DNA of 64,000 bases from Pelagovum pacificum (GCF_016134045.1 NZ_CP065915.1:1116001-1180000), one strand, 5' to 3'; numbered from the stretch's first letter, positions 35,970-45,835 are shown. Numbers and translations: made by a program. Notes: a model not told the origin generated them from the sequence alone.

Positions 35970-36734
35970 ATGAAGGGTGCCATGACGATCGCCGCAGTAG
36001 CGGTTGCCACCACCCTTGCAGGCGCGGGGTCTGTCCGCGCGCAGGACGGTCTGTCGTTCACGCTGCGTGGCGGTGCTTTCATGCAGCCCGGCTACTTCGG
36101 CTCCGACGATCTGGCCTACGGTCCGGATTTCTCGATCAGCAACCTTCAGTTGAACTACGGCGGGCGTGAACTTGGCGGCGGACCGCAGGACGGCCTCGGC
36201 CTGCGCGGCAGCTTTCGCTACATCGGCGAGCGCACCGCCGACGATTACAGCGAGCTTGCCGGCCTCGATGATGTCGACGCCAGCCTCGAGCTTGGCCTTG
36301 GCTACGGCTACGTCAGTCGCAACTTCGAAGCCTTCGCGGACCTGCGCTATGGCGTGATCGGGCACGAATCGCTCGTCGCCTCCGTCGGTGCCGACGCGGT
36401 CTTCTACCCGACCGGCGCTCTGACCATGCGCTTCGGCCCTCGTGTGCTGTTCGGCAGCGAGGAATATGCCAACACCTACTTCGGTGTCTCGGCGGCGGAA
36501 TCGGTGGCGTCTGCCGGCCAGTTCGACGCTTACGAGGCCGATGGCGGTCCCATGACGGCGGGTGTCGAACTCGGCATGACCTACCAGATCAACGAGGACT
36601 GGGGCATCGACGGTGCCGTTGCCTACGAGCAGTTCGTCGGCGCCGCCGCGGATTCGCCGATCGTCGAGCAGGGCTCGGAAGAGCAGCTGTCGATTCGCCT
36701 CGGCGTCACGCGGAACGTGTCGCTCGGCTTCTGA
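35970..36734 (+). CDS. MipA/OmpV family outer-membrane protein
   Basis: A 254-residue outer-membrane beta-barrel with a Sec signal ending in VRAQ (about residue 25). After the signal it has RGGAFMQPGYFGSDDLAYGPDFS, as in MipA/OmpV proteins, alternating polar/hydrophobic strands, and a C-terminal strand ending in Phe (VSLGF), the barrel-assembly signal. GGAG upstream supports the ATG at 35970. It is divergent from rlmJ and convergent with the WYL regulator, whose stop follows directly. Confidence 0.85.
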   Translation: MKGAMTIAAVAVATTLAGAGSVRAQDGLSFTLRGGAFMQPGYFGSDDLAYGPDFSISNLQLNYGGRELGGGPQDGLGLRGSFRYIGERTADDYSELAGLDDVDASLELGLGYGYVSRNFEAFADLRYGVIGHESLVASVGADAVFYPTGALTMRFGPRVLFGSEEYANTYFGVSAAESVASAGQFDAYEADGGPMTAGVELGMTYQINEDWGIDGAVAYEQFVGAAADSPIVEQGSEEQLSIRLGVTRNVSLGF

Positions 36735-37352
36735 TCAGGGTGGCGGCCGGTCGGTCGCCCGTTTTCCCGGCTCATCGACGAACAGGCTCGGCAGCACCTC
36801 GACTTCGGAGATGCTGTCGACCGCGAGTTCCGCGAAATCCGCCCGCGCGTCGTCCCAAGCGAGCAGCGTCCACAGCCTCCCCCAGAAATCGAGCCGGAGC
36901 GGGCGCATCGTGCGCCCGTCCACCTTCAGCTTCTGACGCGCCCGGATCGCCTGGCGCAAGGTGGCGAGATGGGGCAAGGCGCGCGCCGCCGCTGCGATCG
37001 GGCGCGGCGCGATCCCGTCTTCCGGCAGCAGCGCGTCGAGCCTGTCGGACAGGCGTCCGGCAACTCGCGCCATCTCCGCATCCGCCGATTGCGCGACGGC
37101 AGCGAGGCCGATCTGCAGCGTCTCCAGCTCTTCCGGTGTCAGGTGCAGGGGCGGCAGGCTGACCGTCGCGGTGATCCGGTAGCCGACACCGCGCGTCCCC
37201 TCGACAGGCACGCCGGCCGCCGAAAGGTCGGCGATGTCGCGATAGATCGTGCGCACCGTCACCCCGAGGTCGCGCGCCAACGCCTCCGCCCGGTGGGGGC
37301 CGGGACGCTTGAGCGCGAGCATGAGCGCGGAGAGGCGATCGGAGCGGGCCAT
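36735..37352 (-). CDS. YafY/WYL-domain transcriptional regulator
   Basis: A 205-residue regulator. The N-terminal HTH_11 winged helix (RSDRLSALMLALKR, LARDLGVTVRTIYRDIADLSAAGVP) is followed by a WYL-type domain with MRPLRLDFWGRLWTLLAWDD, in which the Trp-Tyr-Leu triplet is replaced. The start at 37352 (MARSD) fits the family better than the one eight residues earlier. It is divergent from tatA. Confidence 0.85.
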   Translation of the reverse strand: MARSDRLSALMLALKRPGPHRAEALARDLGVTVRTIYRDIADLSAAGVPVEGTRGVGYRITATVSLPPLHLTPEELETLQIGLAAVAQSADAEMARVAGRLSDRLDALLPEDGIAPRPIAAAARALPHLATLRQAIRARQKLKVDGRTMRPLRLDFWGRLWTLLAWDDARADFAELAVDSISEVEVLPSLFVDEPGKRATDRPPP

Positions 37353-37513
37353 GAGATACTGACAGTTTTCTGTCACAAATTCGGGCGGCGCACCAGCCGC
37401 GCGCCGCGATCTGCGGGAATCGCCCTTCCGGGCCGGCCCGTCGTCCAGCTATCACCAAGGGCGAACAACAGTGCGGCGTCCCGGAGAGAGTGGCGCCATT
37501 CGGGAGAAGTGAC

Positions 37514-37741
37514 ATGCTCAACAATATCGGCCTGCCGGGCCTTCTGCTGATCGCCGTCGTCGTGCTCGTCCTGTTCGGGCGCGGCAAGATTTCTTCGCTG
37601 ATGGGTGAGGTCGGCAAGGGCATCACGGCCTTCAAGCGCGGAGTCGAGGACGGCAAGAACGAGATCGAGGAGTCCGGCAAGGATGACGAGACCGTCGCCA
37701 GCCGCGACGTGACCCCCAGCGAGGACAAGGAACGGGCGTAA
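37514..37741 (+). CDS. tatA: Sec-independent protein translocase TatA
   Basis: A 75-residue Tat pore subunit: one N-terminal helix ([16 protein letters not shown]), the [23 protein letters not shown] hinge/amphipathic helix split over the FG hinge, and an acidic tail. GGAGAAG precedes ATG 37514. It begins a tatA-tatB-tatC operon that also includes an AAA ATPase gene. The binding protein at 4490-5848 is a likely substrate. Confidence 0.95.
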   Translation: MLNNIGLPGLLLIAVVVLVLFGRGKISSLMGEVGKGITAFKRGVEDGKNEIEESGKDDETVASRDVTPSEDKERA

Positions 37742-37765
37742 CGCCCTTTTCCCTGAGGTAACGCA

Positions 37766-38263
37766 ATGTTCGGACTCGGCTGGACCGAGATGATGGTCAT
37801 CGGGATCGTGGCGCTGATCGTCGTCGGTCCCGAAGACCTGCCGCAGATGTTTCGCCAGGTCGGCAAGTTCACCGGCAAGGCTCGCGCCATGGCGCGCGAG
37901 TTCTCCAAGGCGATGAACGACGCCGCCGATCAGTCCGGCGTGAACGAAATCAACAAGACGATCCGCGCCGCGGCGAACCCGTCGAAGTTCGGCACGGACC
38001 AGCTGAAGAAGGCGACGGGGCTCGGACCCGAGACGACGAAGCTCTCCGAGGAGCGCAAGGCGTCGAAGGAGAAGTTCTCCAAGATCGCCGCCGAGAAGGC
38101 CGAGGCGCGCAAGGCTGCCGAAGCCGCCGCCTCCGCGCCGCCGGCGGTCGAGGCGGACGTGCCGGCCCATGTCGATCACGAGCCGGACCCGGAGCTGTTC
38201 GACCACGAGCCCGATCCCGAACCCGCGCCCGTCGCCGCTGAACCGAAGGCCGACCGCACATGA
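37766..38263 (+). CDS. tatB: Sec-independent protein translocase TatB
   Basis: A 165-residue Tat receptor component: [26 protein letters not shown] is the canonical TatB transmembrane-hinge start (given in part), followed by a long amphipathic helix and a repetitive C-terminal tail with [19 protein letters not shown] duplications. GAGG precedes the ATG. It overlaps tatC by four bases. Confidence 0.96.
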   Translation: MFGLGWTEMMVIGIVALIVVGPEDLPQMFRQVGKFTGKARAMAREFSKAMNDAADQSGVNEINKTIRAAANPSKFGTDQLKKATGLGPETTKLSEERKASKEKFSKIAAEKAEARKAAEAAASAPPAVEADVPAHVDHEPDPELFDHEPDPEPAPVAAEPKADRT

Positions 38264-39141
38264 CCCACGCCGACCAGCTCGACGATTCGTCGGCGCCGCT
38301 TATCGAACATCTGCGCGAGCTGCGCACGCGGCTGATCCACTCGGTCGTCGCCTTCATCATCGGCATGTGCATCTGCTTCGCGGTCGCCACGCCGATCTTC
38401 AACTTCCTGACCAACCCGCTGTGCGAAGTGCTCGCGACACGCGGTCAGGATTGCGACCTGATCTTCATCTCGCCGCAGGAAGGTTTCTTCGTCGCGGTGA
38501 AGGTGTCGCTGCTCGGCGGGCTTATCCTGTCGTTTCCCTACATCGCCTCGCAGATGTGGCGGTTTGTTGCGCCGGGGCTCTACCGGTCGGAAAAGGGTGC
38601 GTTCCTGCCGTTCCTCGTGGCATCGCCCTTCATGTTCCTGCTCGGCGCGTCTTTCGCCTTCTACGTGGTGACGCCGCTCGCCTACGACTTCTTCCTCGGC
38701 TTCCAGCAGTTCGGCAACGACGGCACCGCCGTGCCGGCCGACGGGGTCGGAGACGGGCTGTCAGTTGTCTTCCAGGGCTCGGCGCAGGAATATCTGAACC
38801 TTACGGTGAAATTCATCGTGGCCTTCGGTCTCTGTTTCCAGCTGCCGGTCCTGCTGACGCTGATGGGCAAGGCCGGCCTCGTCACCTCGATGGGCCTTCG
38901 AGCGGTGCGCAAGTATGCCGTCGTCGGCATCCTCGTGCTCGCCGCCGTCGTGACACCGCCCGACGTCATCACGCAGATCATCCTGTTCGTCGTGGTCTAC
39001 GGCCTCTACGAGATCTCGATCCAGCTGGTGAAGCGCGTCGAGAAGAAGCGCGAGGAACAGCTCCGCGCCGAGGGTGTGCTGGGTGAGAACGAAGGCCTCT
39101 ACGACCAGTTCGAGGACGACGACGAGGACGGCACCAGGTGA
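38260..39141 (+). CDS. tatC: Sec-independent protein translocase TatC
   Basis: A 293-residue six-helix protein that recognises twin-arginine signals. Family motifs are [12 protein letters not shown] at the N-terminus, [27 protein letters not shown] and FGLCFQLPV. The C-terminal tail is longer than in E. coli and acidic. It is coupled to tatB and to the following ATPase gene. Confidence 0.97.
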   Translation: MTHADQLDDSSAPLIEHLRELRTRLIHSVVAFIIGMCICFAVATPIFNFLTNPLCEVLATRGQDCDLIFISPQEGFFVAVKVSLLGGLILSFPYIASQMWRFVAPGLYRSEKGAFLPFLVASPFMFLLGASFAFYVVTPLAYDFFLGFQQFGNDGTAVPADGVGDGLSVVFQGSAQEYLNLTVKFIVAFGLCFQLPVLLTLMGKAGLVTSMGLRAVRKYAVVGILVLAAVVTPPDVITQIILFVVVYGLYEISIQLVKRVEKKREEQLRAEGVLGENEGLYDQFEDDDEDGTR

Positions 39142-39977
39142 TGAAGGATCCGCTCGAGAGGATCGCGGCCGCGCTGGAGCGACTGGCGCCGCCGCCTCAC
39201 CCGGCGCCGGAATTCACCGCGTCCGCCTTCGTCTGGATGACCGAGCCTGACCGGCTCACCCCCGTCAGCCGGGTCAATCGGGTCGATGTCGACCTGCTGG
39301 TCGGGATCGATCGCTCCCGAGACACGCTGATGGCCAACACGGAGCGCTTCGCGCGCGGCCTGCCGGCGAACAACGCCCTGCTCTGGGGCGCACGGGGGAT
39401 GGGAAAGTCGAGCCTCGTCAAGGCGATTCACGGCAAACTTCACACCGAGCATCCCGGCCTCAAGATCGTGGAAGTCCAGCGCGAGGACCTTCCGTCGATC
39501 GGGCGTTGCCTCGCCATGCTGCGCAATCGCGACGAACGGTTCATCCTGTTCTGCGACGACCTCTCCTTCACCAACGACGATGCGCATTACAAGTCGCTGA
39601 AGGCGGTGCTCGACGGCGGGATCGAGGGGCGTCCGGACAACGTGGTGCTCTATGCCACGTCCAACCGGCGCCACCTGATGCCGCGCGACATGATCGAGAA
39701 CGAGCGCTCCTCGGCGATCAACCCTTCGGAATCGGTCGAGGAGAAGGTCTCGCTCTCCGACCGCTTCGGCCTCTGGCTCGGCTTCCACCCCTGCGACCAG
39801 GACGCCTACCTCGCGATGATCCGCGGATATTGCGACGCCTACGGCGTCGCGATCTCCGACGAGGAGCTCCGCGCCGAGGCGATCGAGTGGCAGGCCACGC
39901 GCGGCGGCCGCTCGGGCCGGGTCGCCTGGCAGTTCTTCACCGATCTCGCGGGTCGGAAGGGCGTTCACCTCTCCTGA
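39138..39977 (+). CDS. DUF815 AAA ATPase
   Basis: A 279-residue P-loop protein of the DUF815 group. Walker A is WGARGMGKSSLV (about residues 83-94), Walker B FILFCDDLSF, sensor YATSNRRHLMPR and Arg-rich C-terminal lid. GTG 39138 (better spaced from GAGGA) or ATG 39141 may be the start; both overlap the tatC stop. The cellular role of DUF815 ATPases is not established; linkage to tat suggests a tie to envelope processes. Confidence 0.88.
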   Translation: MMKDPLERIAAALERLAPPPHPAPEFTASAFVWMTEPDRLTPVSRVNRVDVDLLVGIDRSRDTLMANTERFARGLPANNALLWGARGMGKSSLVKAIHGKLHTEHPGLKIVEVQREDLPSIGRCLAMLRNRDERFILFCDDLSFTNDDAHYKSLKAVLDGGIEGRPDNVVLYATSNRRHLMPRDMIENERSSAINPSESVEEKVSLSDRFGLWLGFHPCDQDAYLAMIRGYCDAYGVAISDEELRAEAIEWQATRGGRSGRVAWQFFTDLAGRKGVHLS

Positions 39978-39981
39978 GGCG

Positions 39982-40060
39982 GCTCTCTCATCTGGCCGGA
40001 AATACCTCCGGGGGAGTCGCCGCAGGCGACGGGGGCAGCGCCCCCCTCCCGGACCTGACA
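39982..40060. repeat. Dispersed intergenic repeat, copy C
   Basis: It starts with the same 16 bases as 16990-17005 (GCTCTCTCATCTGGCC), then AAATACCTCC, followed by GTCGCC/GGCGAC and GGGGGC/GCCCCC hairpins. It lies between the convergent DUF815 ATPase and mlaF genes and may serve as a transcription end for both. Confidence 0.7.
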
Positions 40061-40062
40061 CC

Positions 40063-40809
40063 TCAGCGGATCGTCTCGATCGGTCCCTCGGCGCGTCCGT
40101 GGATGAACTGATCGACGTAAGGGTCCGCCGCGCCGTCCATCTCCGACACCGGCCCCGACCAGCGTATCTTGCCACCGTGGAGCATCGCGACGCGGTCGGC
40201 GATGGCGCGGACGGAACTCATGTCATGCGTGATGGTCACCGCCGTCGCGCCCATCTCGGTCACGATTTCACGGATCAGGTCGTTGATGACGCCCGCCATG
40301 ATCGGGTCCAGCCCCGTCGTCGGCTCGTCGAAGAAGATGATGTCGGGCTCTGCGGCGATGGCCCGGGCGAGGCCGACGCGCTTCTGCATGCCGCCCGACA
40401 GTTCCGCCGGCAGCCGGTCGGCCACCTCCGGCCCCAGTCCGACGCGGCGCAGCTTCTCGATCGCGATATCGCGCGCCTCGGCCCTGGGGCGCTTCGCCTC
40501 GCCCCGCATCAGGCGGAACGCGACGTTCTGCCAGACGGGCAGGGAATCGAACAGCGCGGCGCCCTGGAACAACATGCCGAAACGGGCCAGCATCGCCTCG
40601 CGCGTCCGATGCGTCATCGCCGTGCCGTCGACCCTGATCGTCCCCCCGTCCAGCGTCAGCAGGCCGAGGATGCACTTCAGGATCACCGACTTGCCGGTGC
40701 CCGAGCCGCCGATCACGACGAGGCTCTCGCCCTTCGCGACGGACAGGTCGATGCCCCGCAGGACATGGTTGGAGCCGAAGCTCTTGGTGACGCCGGAAAG
40801 CTCGATCAT
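40063..40809 (-). CDS. mlaF: Lipid-transport ABC ATP-binding protein MlaF-like
   Basis: The ATPase of the Mla phospholipid trafficking system, 248 residues: Walker A GGSGTGKS (about 34-41), FGMLFQGAALFDSLPVWQN typical of MlaF, signature LSGGMQKRV and Walker B IIFFDEPTTGLDP. It overlaps the mlaE start by four bases. MlaD and MlaC partners are not in the window. Confidence 0.9.
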   Translation of the reverse strand: MIELSGVTKSFGSNHVLRGIDLSVAKGESLVVIGGSGTGKSVILKCILGLLTLDGGTIRVDGTAMTHRTREAMLARFGMLFQGAALFDSLPVWQNVAFRLMRGEAKRPRAEARDIAIEKLRRVGLGPEVADRLPAELSGGMQKRVGLARAIAAEPDIIFFDEPTTGLDPIMAGVINDLIREIVTEMGATAVTITHDMSSVRAIADRVAMLHGGKIRWSGPVSEMDGAADPYVDQFIHGRAEGPIETIR

Positions 40810-41582
40810 GCGGAGAAGAACGCCTCCGTCAGCAGGAAGTTCGCGGCAAGGATCAGGACCGAGGCCGCGACCACGGCGCTTTTCGTCGCGCGGCCCACGC
40901 CCTGCGCGCCACGGGCCGAGTGCATCCCGAAGTAGCACCCTGTCAGCCCGGCAAGCGTGCCGAAGACAGCCCCCTTGGCGAGCGAGGAGACGACGTCGAG
41001 CGCCTCGAGGAAATTCACCGTGTTCTGCAGGTAGTTCGCCGCGTTGAAGTCGAGCCGCCAGATCGCGACGAGGTAGCCGCCGAGGATGCCGATCACGTCG
41101 CCGACTCCGACCAGCACCGGCACGGTCAGCGCGGCGGCGAGCACGCGGGGCACGGTGAGGTATTTCATCGGGTTGGTCGACAGCGTGACGAGCGCGTCGA
41201 GCTGCTCGGTCACCTTCATCGTCGCGATCTCGGCGGCGATGGAGGAGGTGACCCGCGCCGCGACCATCAGCCCGACGAGGACCGGCCCGAGCTCGCGCAC
41301 CATACCGACGGCGACGATCTGGGGCACCAGCGCCTCCGCCTCGAAGCGCGAGCCGCCGGCGTAGATCTGCAGCGCCAGCGCGCCGCCGGTGAAGAGCGCG
41401 GTCAGACCCACGACGGGCAGGGTCTGCCAGCCGACCGACATGATCGCTGCGCCGAACTCGCGGATGTAGAACGGCGGCCGGACAAGGTGCGACAGCATCG
41501 AGAAGACGAAGAGAGAGGCGCGCCCGATCCCGGCGAGCAGTCCGAGCGCCGCCGCGCCGATCCGGGCGAGGAGGTGCATCAT
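40806..41582 (-). CDS. mlaE: Lipid-transport ABC permease MlaE-like
   Basis: A 258-residue inner-membrane permease with about six helices; signature region [23 protein letters not shown], and [33 protein letters not shown]. MlaE-type permeases move phospholipids between inner membrane and the MlaD hexamer. It overlaps alr by four bases at its start and mlaF by four at its end. Confidence 0.92.
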   Translation of the reverse strand: MMHLLARIGAAALGLLAGIGRASLFVFSMLSHLVRPPFYIREFGAAIMSVGWQTLPVVGLTALFTGGALALQIYAGGSRFEAEALVPQIVAVGMVRELGPVLVGLMVAARVTSSIAAEIATMKVTEQLDALVTLSTNPMKYLTVPRVLAAALTVPVLVGVGDVIGILGGYLVAIWRLDFNAANYLQNTVNFLEALDVVSSLAKGAVFGTLAGLTGCYFGMHSARGAQGVGRATKSAVVAASVLILAANFLLTEAFFSA

Positions 41583-42616
41583 GCGCCCGCGTACCGCCGG
41601 CTGTAGCGCAGGCCGAGCTGTGTGAGGATCTCGTAGCCGATGGTGCCGGTCTGCCCGGCGATATCGTCGACGCCCTGGTGTTCGTTCAGCAGCGACAGCG
41701 CCTTCGGCTCCTCGGGCAGGTCTGTGATGTCGACGCCGATCAGGTCCATCGAGACGCGGCCACGGATCGGGCAGGGGATATCGCCATGCCAGAGCGCGCC
41801 CTTGTGCGACAGGTGACGGGTGATGCCGTCAGCATAGCCGCCGCTGACGGTGGCGATGGTCGTCGGCCGCTCCGCCGTCCAGGTGTTGCCGTAGCCCACC
41901 GTCTCGCCCGGCTCGAGGCTGCGGGTCTGGATCACCGGCAGGTCGAGCTGCACCACCGTCCGCGCCTCGTTGAAGGGCTGGCCGCCGTAAAGGCCGATAC
42001 CGGGCCGTGTCATGTCGAAATGGTAGTCAGGGCCGAGCAGGATGCCCCCCGTCGCGGCGAGCGAGCGCGGCACGCCGGTGCCGTCGGTCATCCGGCGGAA
42101 TTCCTCGAGCTGATGGGCGTTCATCGGGTGATCGGGCTCATCCGCGCAGGCGAGGTGGCTCATCAGCAGGACCGGCTTCTGCGCCAGCGCGATGTCGGCG
42201 ACCGCCGCCCAGTCGGAGAACTCCATCCCCAGCCGGTTCATCCCGGTGTCGAGCTGGATACCGAACGGATGTCCGGGCAGCGCCTCGAAGTGACGCAGCA
42301 CCTGGTCGAGCGAGTTGAGCATGGGCACGAGACCGAGGTCGGAGATCATGTCGGTGTCGCCCGCCATGTGACCGCCGAAGACGCAGATGTCGGCGTTCGG
42401 GCCAAGCGCCTGCCGGAGCGCGGCGCCCTCTTCGGCCACGGCGACGAAGAACCGGCGCGCGCCGGCGTTCATCAGGGCGCGCCCCGTCTTCGAGACCCCG
42501 GTGCCATAGCCATCGGCCTTCACGACCGCGGCCGCTTCGGCGCTGCCCATCCCGGCGAGCGCCTTGTAATTCGCGACCAGCGCGTCGAGGTCGATTGTAA
42601 GATGCCCGGTGCCCAT
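41579..42616 (-). CDS. alr: Alanine racemase
   Basis: A PLP enzyme of 345 residues that makes D-alanine for peptidoglycan. The PLP-binding Lys is in [10 protein letters not shown] (about residue 33) and the catalytic Tyr in VGYGNTW (about 242). [16 protein letters not shown] is the family start, and [13 protein letters not shown] a C-terminal family motif. It leads an alr-mlaE-mlaF minus-strand operon with ATGA couplings. Confidence 0.95.
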   Translation of the reverse strand: MGTGHLTIDLDALVANYKALAGMGSAEAAAVVKADGYGTGVSKTGRALMNAGARRFFVAVAEEGAALRQALGPNADICVFGGHMAGDTDMISDLGLVPMLNSLDQVLRHFEALPGHPFGIQLDTGMNRLGMEFSDWAAVADIALAQKPVLLMSHLACADEPDHPMNAHQLEEFRRMTDGTGVPRSLAATGGILLGPDYHFDMTRPGIGLYGGQPFNEARTVVQLDLPVIQTRSLEPGETVGYGNTWTAERPTTIATVSGGYADGITRHLSHKGALWHGDIPCPIRGRVSMDLIGVDITDLPEEPKALSLLNEHQGVDDIAGQTGTIGYEILTQLGLRYSRRYAGA

Positions 42617-42836
42617 GACCGCGTTTTGACAGGGTGCGCGTCAGGGTCAAGCATTTGCCGGCCCTCGCGACACCAAGCGCTCGCACAAGCGTGATGCTGC
42701 ACCGCATCGCGAACGCAGGGAGCGTCCGCGCCTTGCAGCGCAACGGCAATGCCGCATTGCGGCGGGCGAATTTGCGCCGGCCTACGTCAAATCTGTTACT
42801 GATTTTTCACCGACCTGTCGCATCATGTGAACAGGA

Positions 42837-42848
42837 CCCTAAGTAGGG
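42837..42848. promoter_or_regulatory. Palindrome upstream of the receiver gene
   Basis: CCCTA-AG-TAGGG is a perfect 12-base dyad 49 bases before the start of the receiver gene. It lies in the 280-base alr/receiver divergent intergenic region, which otherwise shows no gene. It may be an operator. Confidence 0.3.
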
Positions 42849-42896
42849 GACACAAGGAGACGTCAAAGCCTCCGAACCCAAGGGGAGGAAATCAGC

Positions 42897-43379
42897 GTGA
42901 CCCACGGATATGGCTCCTCGGGCCTGAACCTGATCGTCGTGGAAGACGAGACGCTTGTCTCCATGGACCTCGAAGCAACGCTCGAAGAGCTTGGCCACCG
43001 CGTGATCGGTGTGGCGAGCCATGTCGAGCGGGCGCTTGAACATATCGCCGGCGCGGGCACCGCGCTCGACGCAGTCATCCTCGATCTCACGCTGGCGGGG
43101 CGCAGTGCGCAGCCCGTGGCGGAGCGTCTGCACCGTCAGGGCACGCCCTACGTGGTCGTGACGGGGCTTGAGGAAAGCGACGTGCGTCGGCACGGCTTTT
43201 CCGGGCCCTACGTGCCGAAACCCTACCAGCCGGAGCGGCTCCATCAGGCGCTGCTCGGGGTCGTGGCGGACCTGCGTCCGGGCTACTGCGGTTCCTCTTC
43301 GGTAGAGTTACCGTCGTCCTCGTCCGCGGACGTCGTGATGAGCCGGTACGATTCCAGCTCCGCCTGCGTCAACAGGTAG
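42897..43379 (+). CDS. Single-domain response regulator with a tail overlapping the convergent gene
   Basis: A 160-residue protein starting at GTG with GGGGAGGAAAT upstream. Residues 8-125 form a receiver: acidic pocket VVEDET, phospho-acceptor Asp in AVILDLTLAG, switch VVVTGLEE, Lys in YVPKPYQP. The last 30 residues are Ser-rich and are read opposite the 3' end of the ClpP-fold gene (97 bases of convergent overlap), so the natural stop may have been lost. No kinase is adjacent. Confidence 0.85.
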   Translation: MTHGYGSSGLNLIVVEDETLVSMDLEATLEELGHRVIGVASHVERALEHIAGAGTALDAVILDLTLAGRSAQPVAERLHRQGTPYVVVTGLEESDVRRHGFSGPYVPKPYQPERLHQALLGVVADLRPGYCGSSSVELPSSSSADVVMSRYDSSSACVNR

Positions 43380-44122
43380 ATCTCGCCCGGCGGGGTGATG
43401 AGCGCGGGCTGCATCAGCATCGGGTCGATCCCCATCTCGTCGAGATATTCCATCACCGCGCCCTGTCCGCGCTGAATATCCTCCACCGCGAGGAAGGCGG
43501 GCAGGGCGGTGTTCTCCCCGAAGAAATGCTGGTGGACGCCCACCATCGCGCCCTCTTCGACCTCGCGCACGGTGCCGGAGGCGAGGATGTAGGGGCAGGC
43601 CGACATGCAGATGTCGGATTCCGTCATTCGCGTCTCGACCTCCAGGCCGCGCAACTGCCTCCCGATGGCGAGCGCGTCGCTGACCGAACCGCCGGGGGAG
43701 TTCAGGTAGACGAGTTCCGGCTGCGTGGTCGCCTCCGTGAGGAAGCTGGACAGGCGCTCGGCATCGCCGGCCTCGATCCGGCCTGTCAGGGTCAGGGTCG
43801 GCCGCGTCTCCCACGTGGTGCTTTCCATCAACAGGCGCGAGGGCATGTCCTCGGTCACCGGGATCGGGCGGCTGCCGGGACGCGCGGTGCGCAATTCCAG
43901 ATCCGCCGGACGATAGCGGCGGGTCTGATCGCCGGGGCGCAGCGGCTCGTCGATCTCCGGCGCGGAGGACGGCATGGTGAGCTCGGGCAGGATGCGCAGG
44001 AAGTCGGAGCCGAACAGCACCGTGGCAAGCCCGACCTGGACCCACAGGATCCACATGATCGTGCGCTTCACCTGGCGGCCGGGGCCTGACGTCTTCGGTG
44101 GGTCCTGCGTCGCATCAGCCAT
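43283..44122 (-). CDS. Membrane-anchored ClpP-fold protein (COG3904-like)
   Basis: A 279-residue protein with one N-terminal helix (IMWILWVQVGLATVLFG, about residues 23-39) that places the rest in the periplasm. The C-terminal 150 residues have the ClpP/SppA crotonase fold: VYLNSPGGSVSDA, a probable nucleophile Ser in ICMSACPYIL, and His in GVHQHFFG, the ClpP-like order. A third catalytic residue is not evident. It is the last gene of a three-gene overlapping operon with the ACT and coiled-coil genes. Confidence 0.8.
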   Translation of the reverse strand: MADATQDPPKTSGPGRQVKRTIMWILWVQVGLATVLFGSDFLRILPELTMPSSAPEIDEPLRPGDQTRRYRPADLELRTARPGSRPIPVTEDMPSRLLMESTTWETRPTLTLTGRIEAGDAERLSSFLTEATTQPELVYLNSPGGSVSDALAIGRQLRGLEVETRMTESDICMSACPYILASGTVREVEEGAMVGVHQHFFGENTALPAFLAVEDIQRGQGAVMEYLDEMGIDPMLMQPALITPPGEIYLLTQAELESYRLITTSADEDDGNSTEEEPQ

Positions 44123-44516
44123 TCGCGGCGTCGATCCGGTGGCCGGCCTCGATCAACGCGCGGAAGGCGACGTCCTGCTCATCGGCACGCACCAGCAAGT
44201 AGTCCCGCAGGTATGTCGATATCACGAAAACGCCGAGCTCCGCTTCCGCCACCGGCTGGACGGCGGACAGGATCACCCCGGGTTCGTCGAGATCGGCCGT
44301 CGTCTCGACCTTCAGGGCGCGCCAGCCGCGCTCGGCCTCCGTCGTCTCTGGGACCCGGTCGGAGAGACAGACGATCGACAGCTCGTCCTCGGCGATGGTG
44401 ACGCTGACAAGACCATCGCCGCCGACCCACTCGGGCAGGGCGCTGCCGGCGGGCAGCTTGCTGATGGCGTAGTCGCCGGGTTGCGGGATCAGGGAGAACT
44501 TCGGCAGATCAGTCAT
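44115..44516 (-). CDS. ACT-domain protein (CASTOR/ACT_7-like)
   Basis: A 133-residue cytoplasmic protein with the tandem-ACT-like pattern PGDYAISKLPAGSALPEW, LSIVCLSDRVPE and GVILSAVQPVAEAELGVFVISTYLRDYLLV. Such proteins bind amino acids as sensors. It overlaps the upstream membrane-protein gene by four bases and the ClpP-fold gene by eight, so the three are translated together. Confidence 0.82.
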   Translation of the reverse strand: MTDLPKFSLIPQPGDYAISKLPAGSALPEWVGGDGLVSVTIAEDELSIVCLSDRVPETTEAERGWRALKVETTADLDEPGVILSAVQPVAEAELGVFVISTYLRDYLLVRADEQDVAFRALIEAGHRIDAANG

Positions 44517-45835
44517 TCGGCAGGGCGTCCGGTATCGACAGCGGAAAGGTTTCGGCGGGGCGCGGACTCGTCGGCCTCCTTCGTCGGCGGCGTCTCGGAC
44601 TTCGCGGGCCGGTCGAGGCCGCTTTCCACTTCGCGCAGGGCCCGCACGGCGGCGCGCAGCTCCGCCAGCGTCATCAGGTCTTCGGTTGCCGCCCGTTCGC
44701 GGCCCGAGCGGATCGCGCTCTGCGTGATGGCCACGATGAAGACGAGAACCGCCGGCAGAAGGTCGATCGCGATCGCCCCGGCCCACGATGGGACGAAGTT
44801 GTTGGCGTAGCGGATCACCGCGTCGGCGGTGGAGATCGGGGTGTAGGTCGTGTCCGACGGCGGCGGCATGGCAACGACCGCCTCCGCTGCCTGCCGCAGC
44901 GTATCGGCCCGCTGGCCGAGCACGGTGAGGACGGAATTCATCGTCGCTGACTGGTTCTGCCGCGTCTCGGCGGTCGATCCGTCGAGTTCGGGCAGCACGA
45001 CCGAGCGTTGCAGATCGTTCGCCGCCCGGATCACCAGCGGCGCGACGGAGAGTTGGCGCAACCGGGTGATCTCGTTGGCGAGTTGCACCGCCTCTTCGGA
45101 GAACTGGACTGAGCGGGGATCGACCGCGCCCGGCTCCACCGTCAGGGCGCGCATCCGGCTGAGAATGGCGTTCCCGCGTGAGAATGCCTCGTCCAGCAAC
45201 GGCTGCTGGCTGGCGATCTGGGATTCCAGTGCGTTCAGCTCGTCCGACTTCTGGCGAAGCAGGCGGAAGACGGCGCCCTCACCGGCGAACCCGGACAATT
45301 GTCCGGTCGCTTCCTGCTGGGACAGGTCCTCGAACGACTGGCGCACCCGCGCCACGTCCCTCTCGAGGCCCTGGCTCGCCACCGCGATGGCGTTCGCCTG
45401 CTCGAGCGCGCCCTGGTAGTTCTGCACGGTCGTCGCCATGTGCTGCTCGACCGCCGCCGACCCGGCGAGCGCGGCAGCGTTGAGCCACGACGACATCGCG
45501 ATGATCGCAAGGCTGCCGGCGATCATCGACAGGAACAGCCCAATCCGCGCACCGGCGGTGCGCACGGCGGGCAGCAGGCGCATCAGGTAGGACCAGAAAA
45601 CGAAGATGCCGACGGAGACGGCCACCGAGTAGGCCATCGCCGCGAAGAAGGAGAGCGCGCCGGTGTCGTCGAGCAGCGATGACACCCCGAGGTAGGTATA
45701 GATGCCCGACGCCACGGCGAGCACGCCAAGCGCCGCGCCGGTGAAGCTGTCGAGCCACGTCAGGTGGCCCTCCAGCTCGCGCGAATAGCGCACGCCGCGC
45801 GCTTCGGTGCGGCTGAGCCGGCTTTCATCTTCCAT
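44513..45835 (-). CDS. Membrane protein with long periplasmic coiled-coil region
   Basis: A 440-residue protein. Three hydrophobic helices occur between about residues 30 and 120, then a long Gln/Glu/Leu-rich region (about 130-345) likely coiled coil, a further helix at about 362-385 (AIAIDLLPAVLVFIVAIT), and a charged cytoplasmic tail. No enzyme motif is seen. It is the first gene of an operon with the ACT and ClpP-fold genes; these may form one membrane complex, which is inference from gene coupling. Confidence 0.75.
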   Translation of the reverse strand: MEDESRLSRTEARGVRYSRELEGHLTWLDSFTGAALGVLAVASGIYTYLGVSSLLDDTGALSFFAAMAYSVAVSVGIFVFWSYLMRLLPAVRTAGARIGLFLSMIAGSLAIIAMSSWLNAAALAGSAAVEQHMATTVQNYQGALEQANAIAVASQGLERDVARVRQSFEDLSQQEATGQLSGFAGEGAVFRLLRQKSDELNALESQIASQQPLLDEAFSRGNAILSRMRALTVEPGAVDPRSVQFSEEAVQLANEITRLRQLSVAPLVIRAANDLQRSVVLPELDGSTAETRQNQSATMNSVLTVLGQRADTLRQAAEAVVAMPPPSDTTYTPISTADAVIRYANNFVPSWAGAIAIDLLPAVLVFIVAITQSAIRSGRERAATEDLMTLAELRAAVRALREVESGLDRPAKSETPPTKEADESAPRRNLSAVDTGRPAE

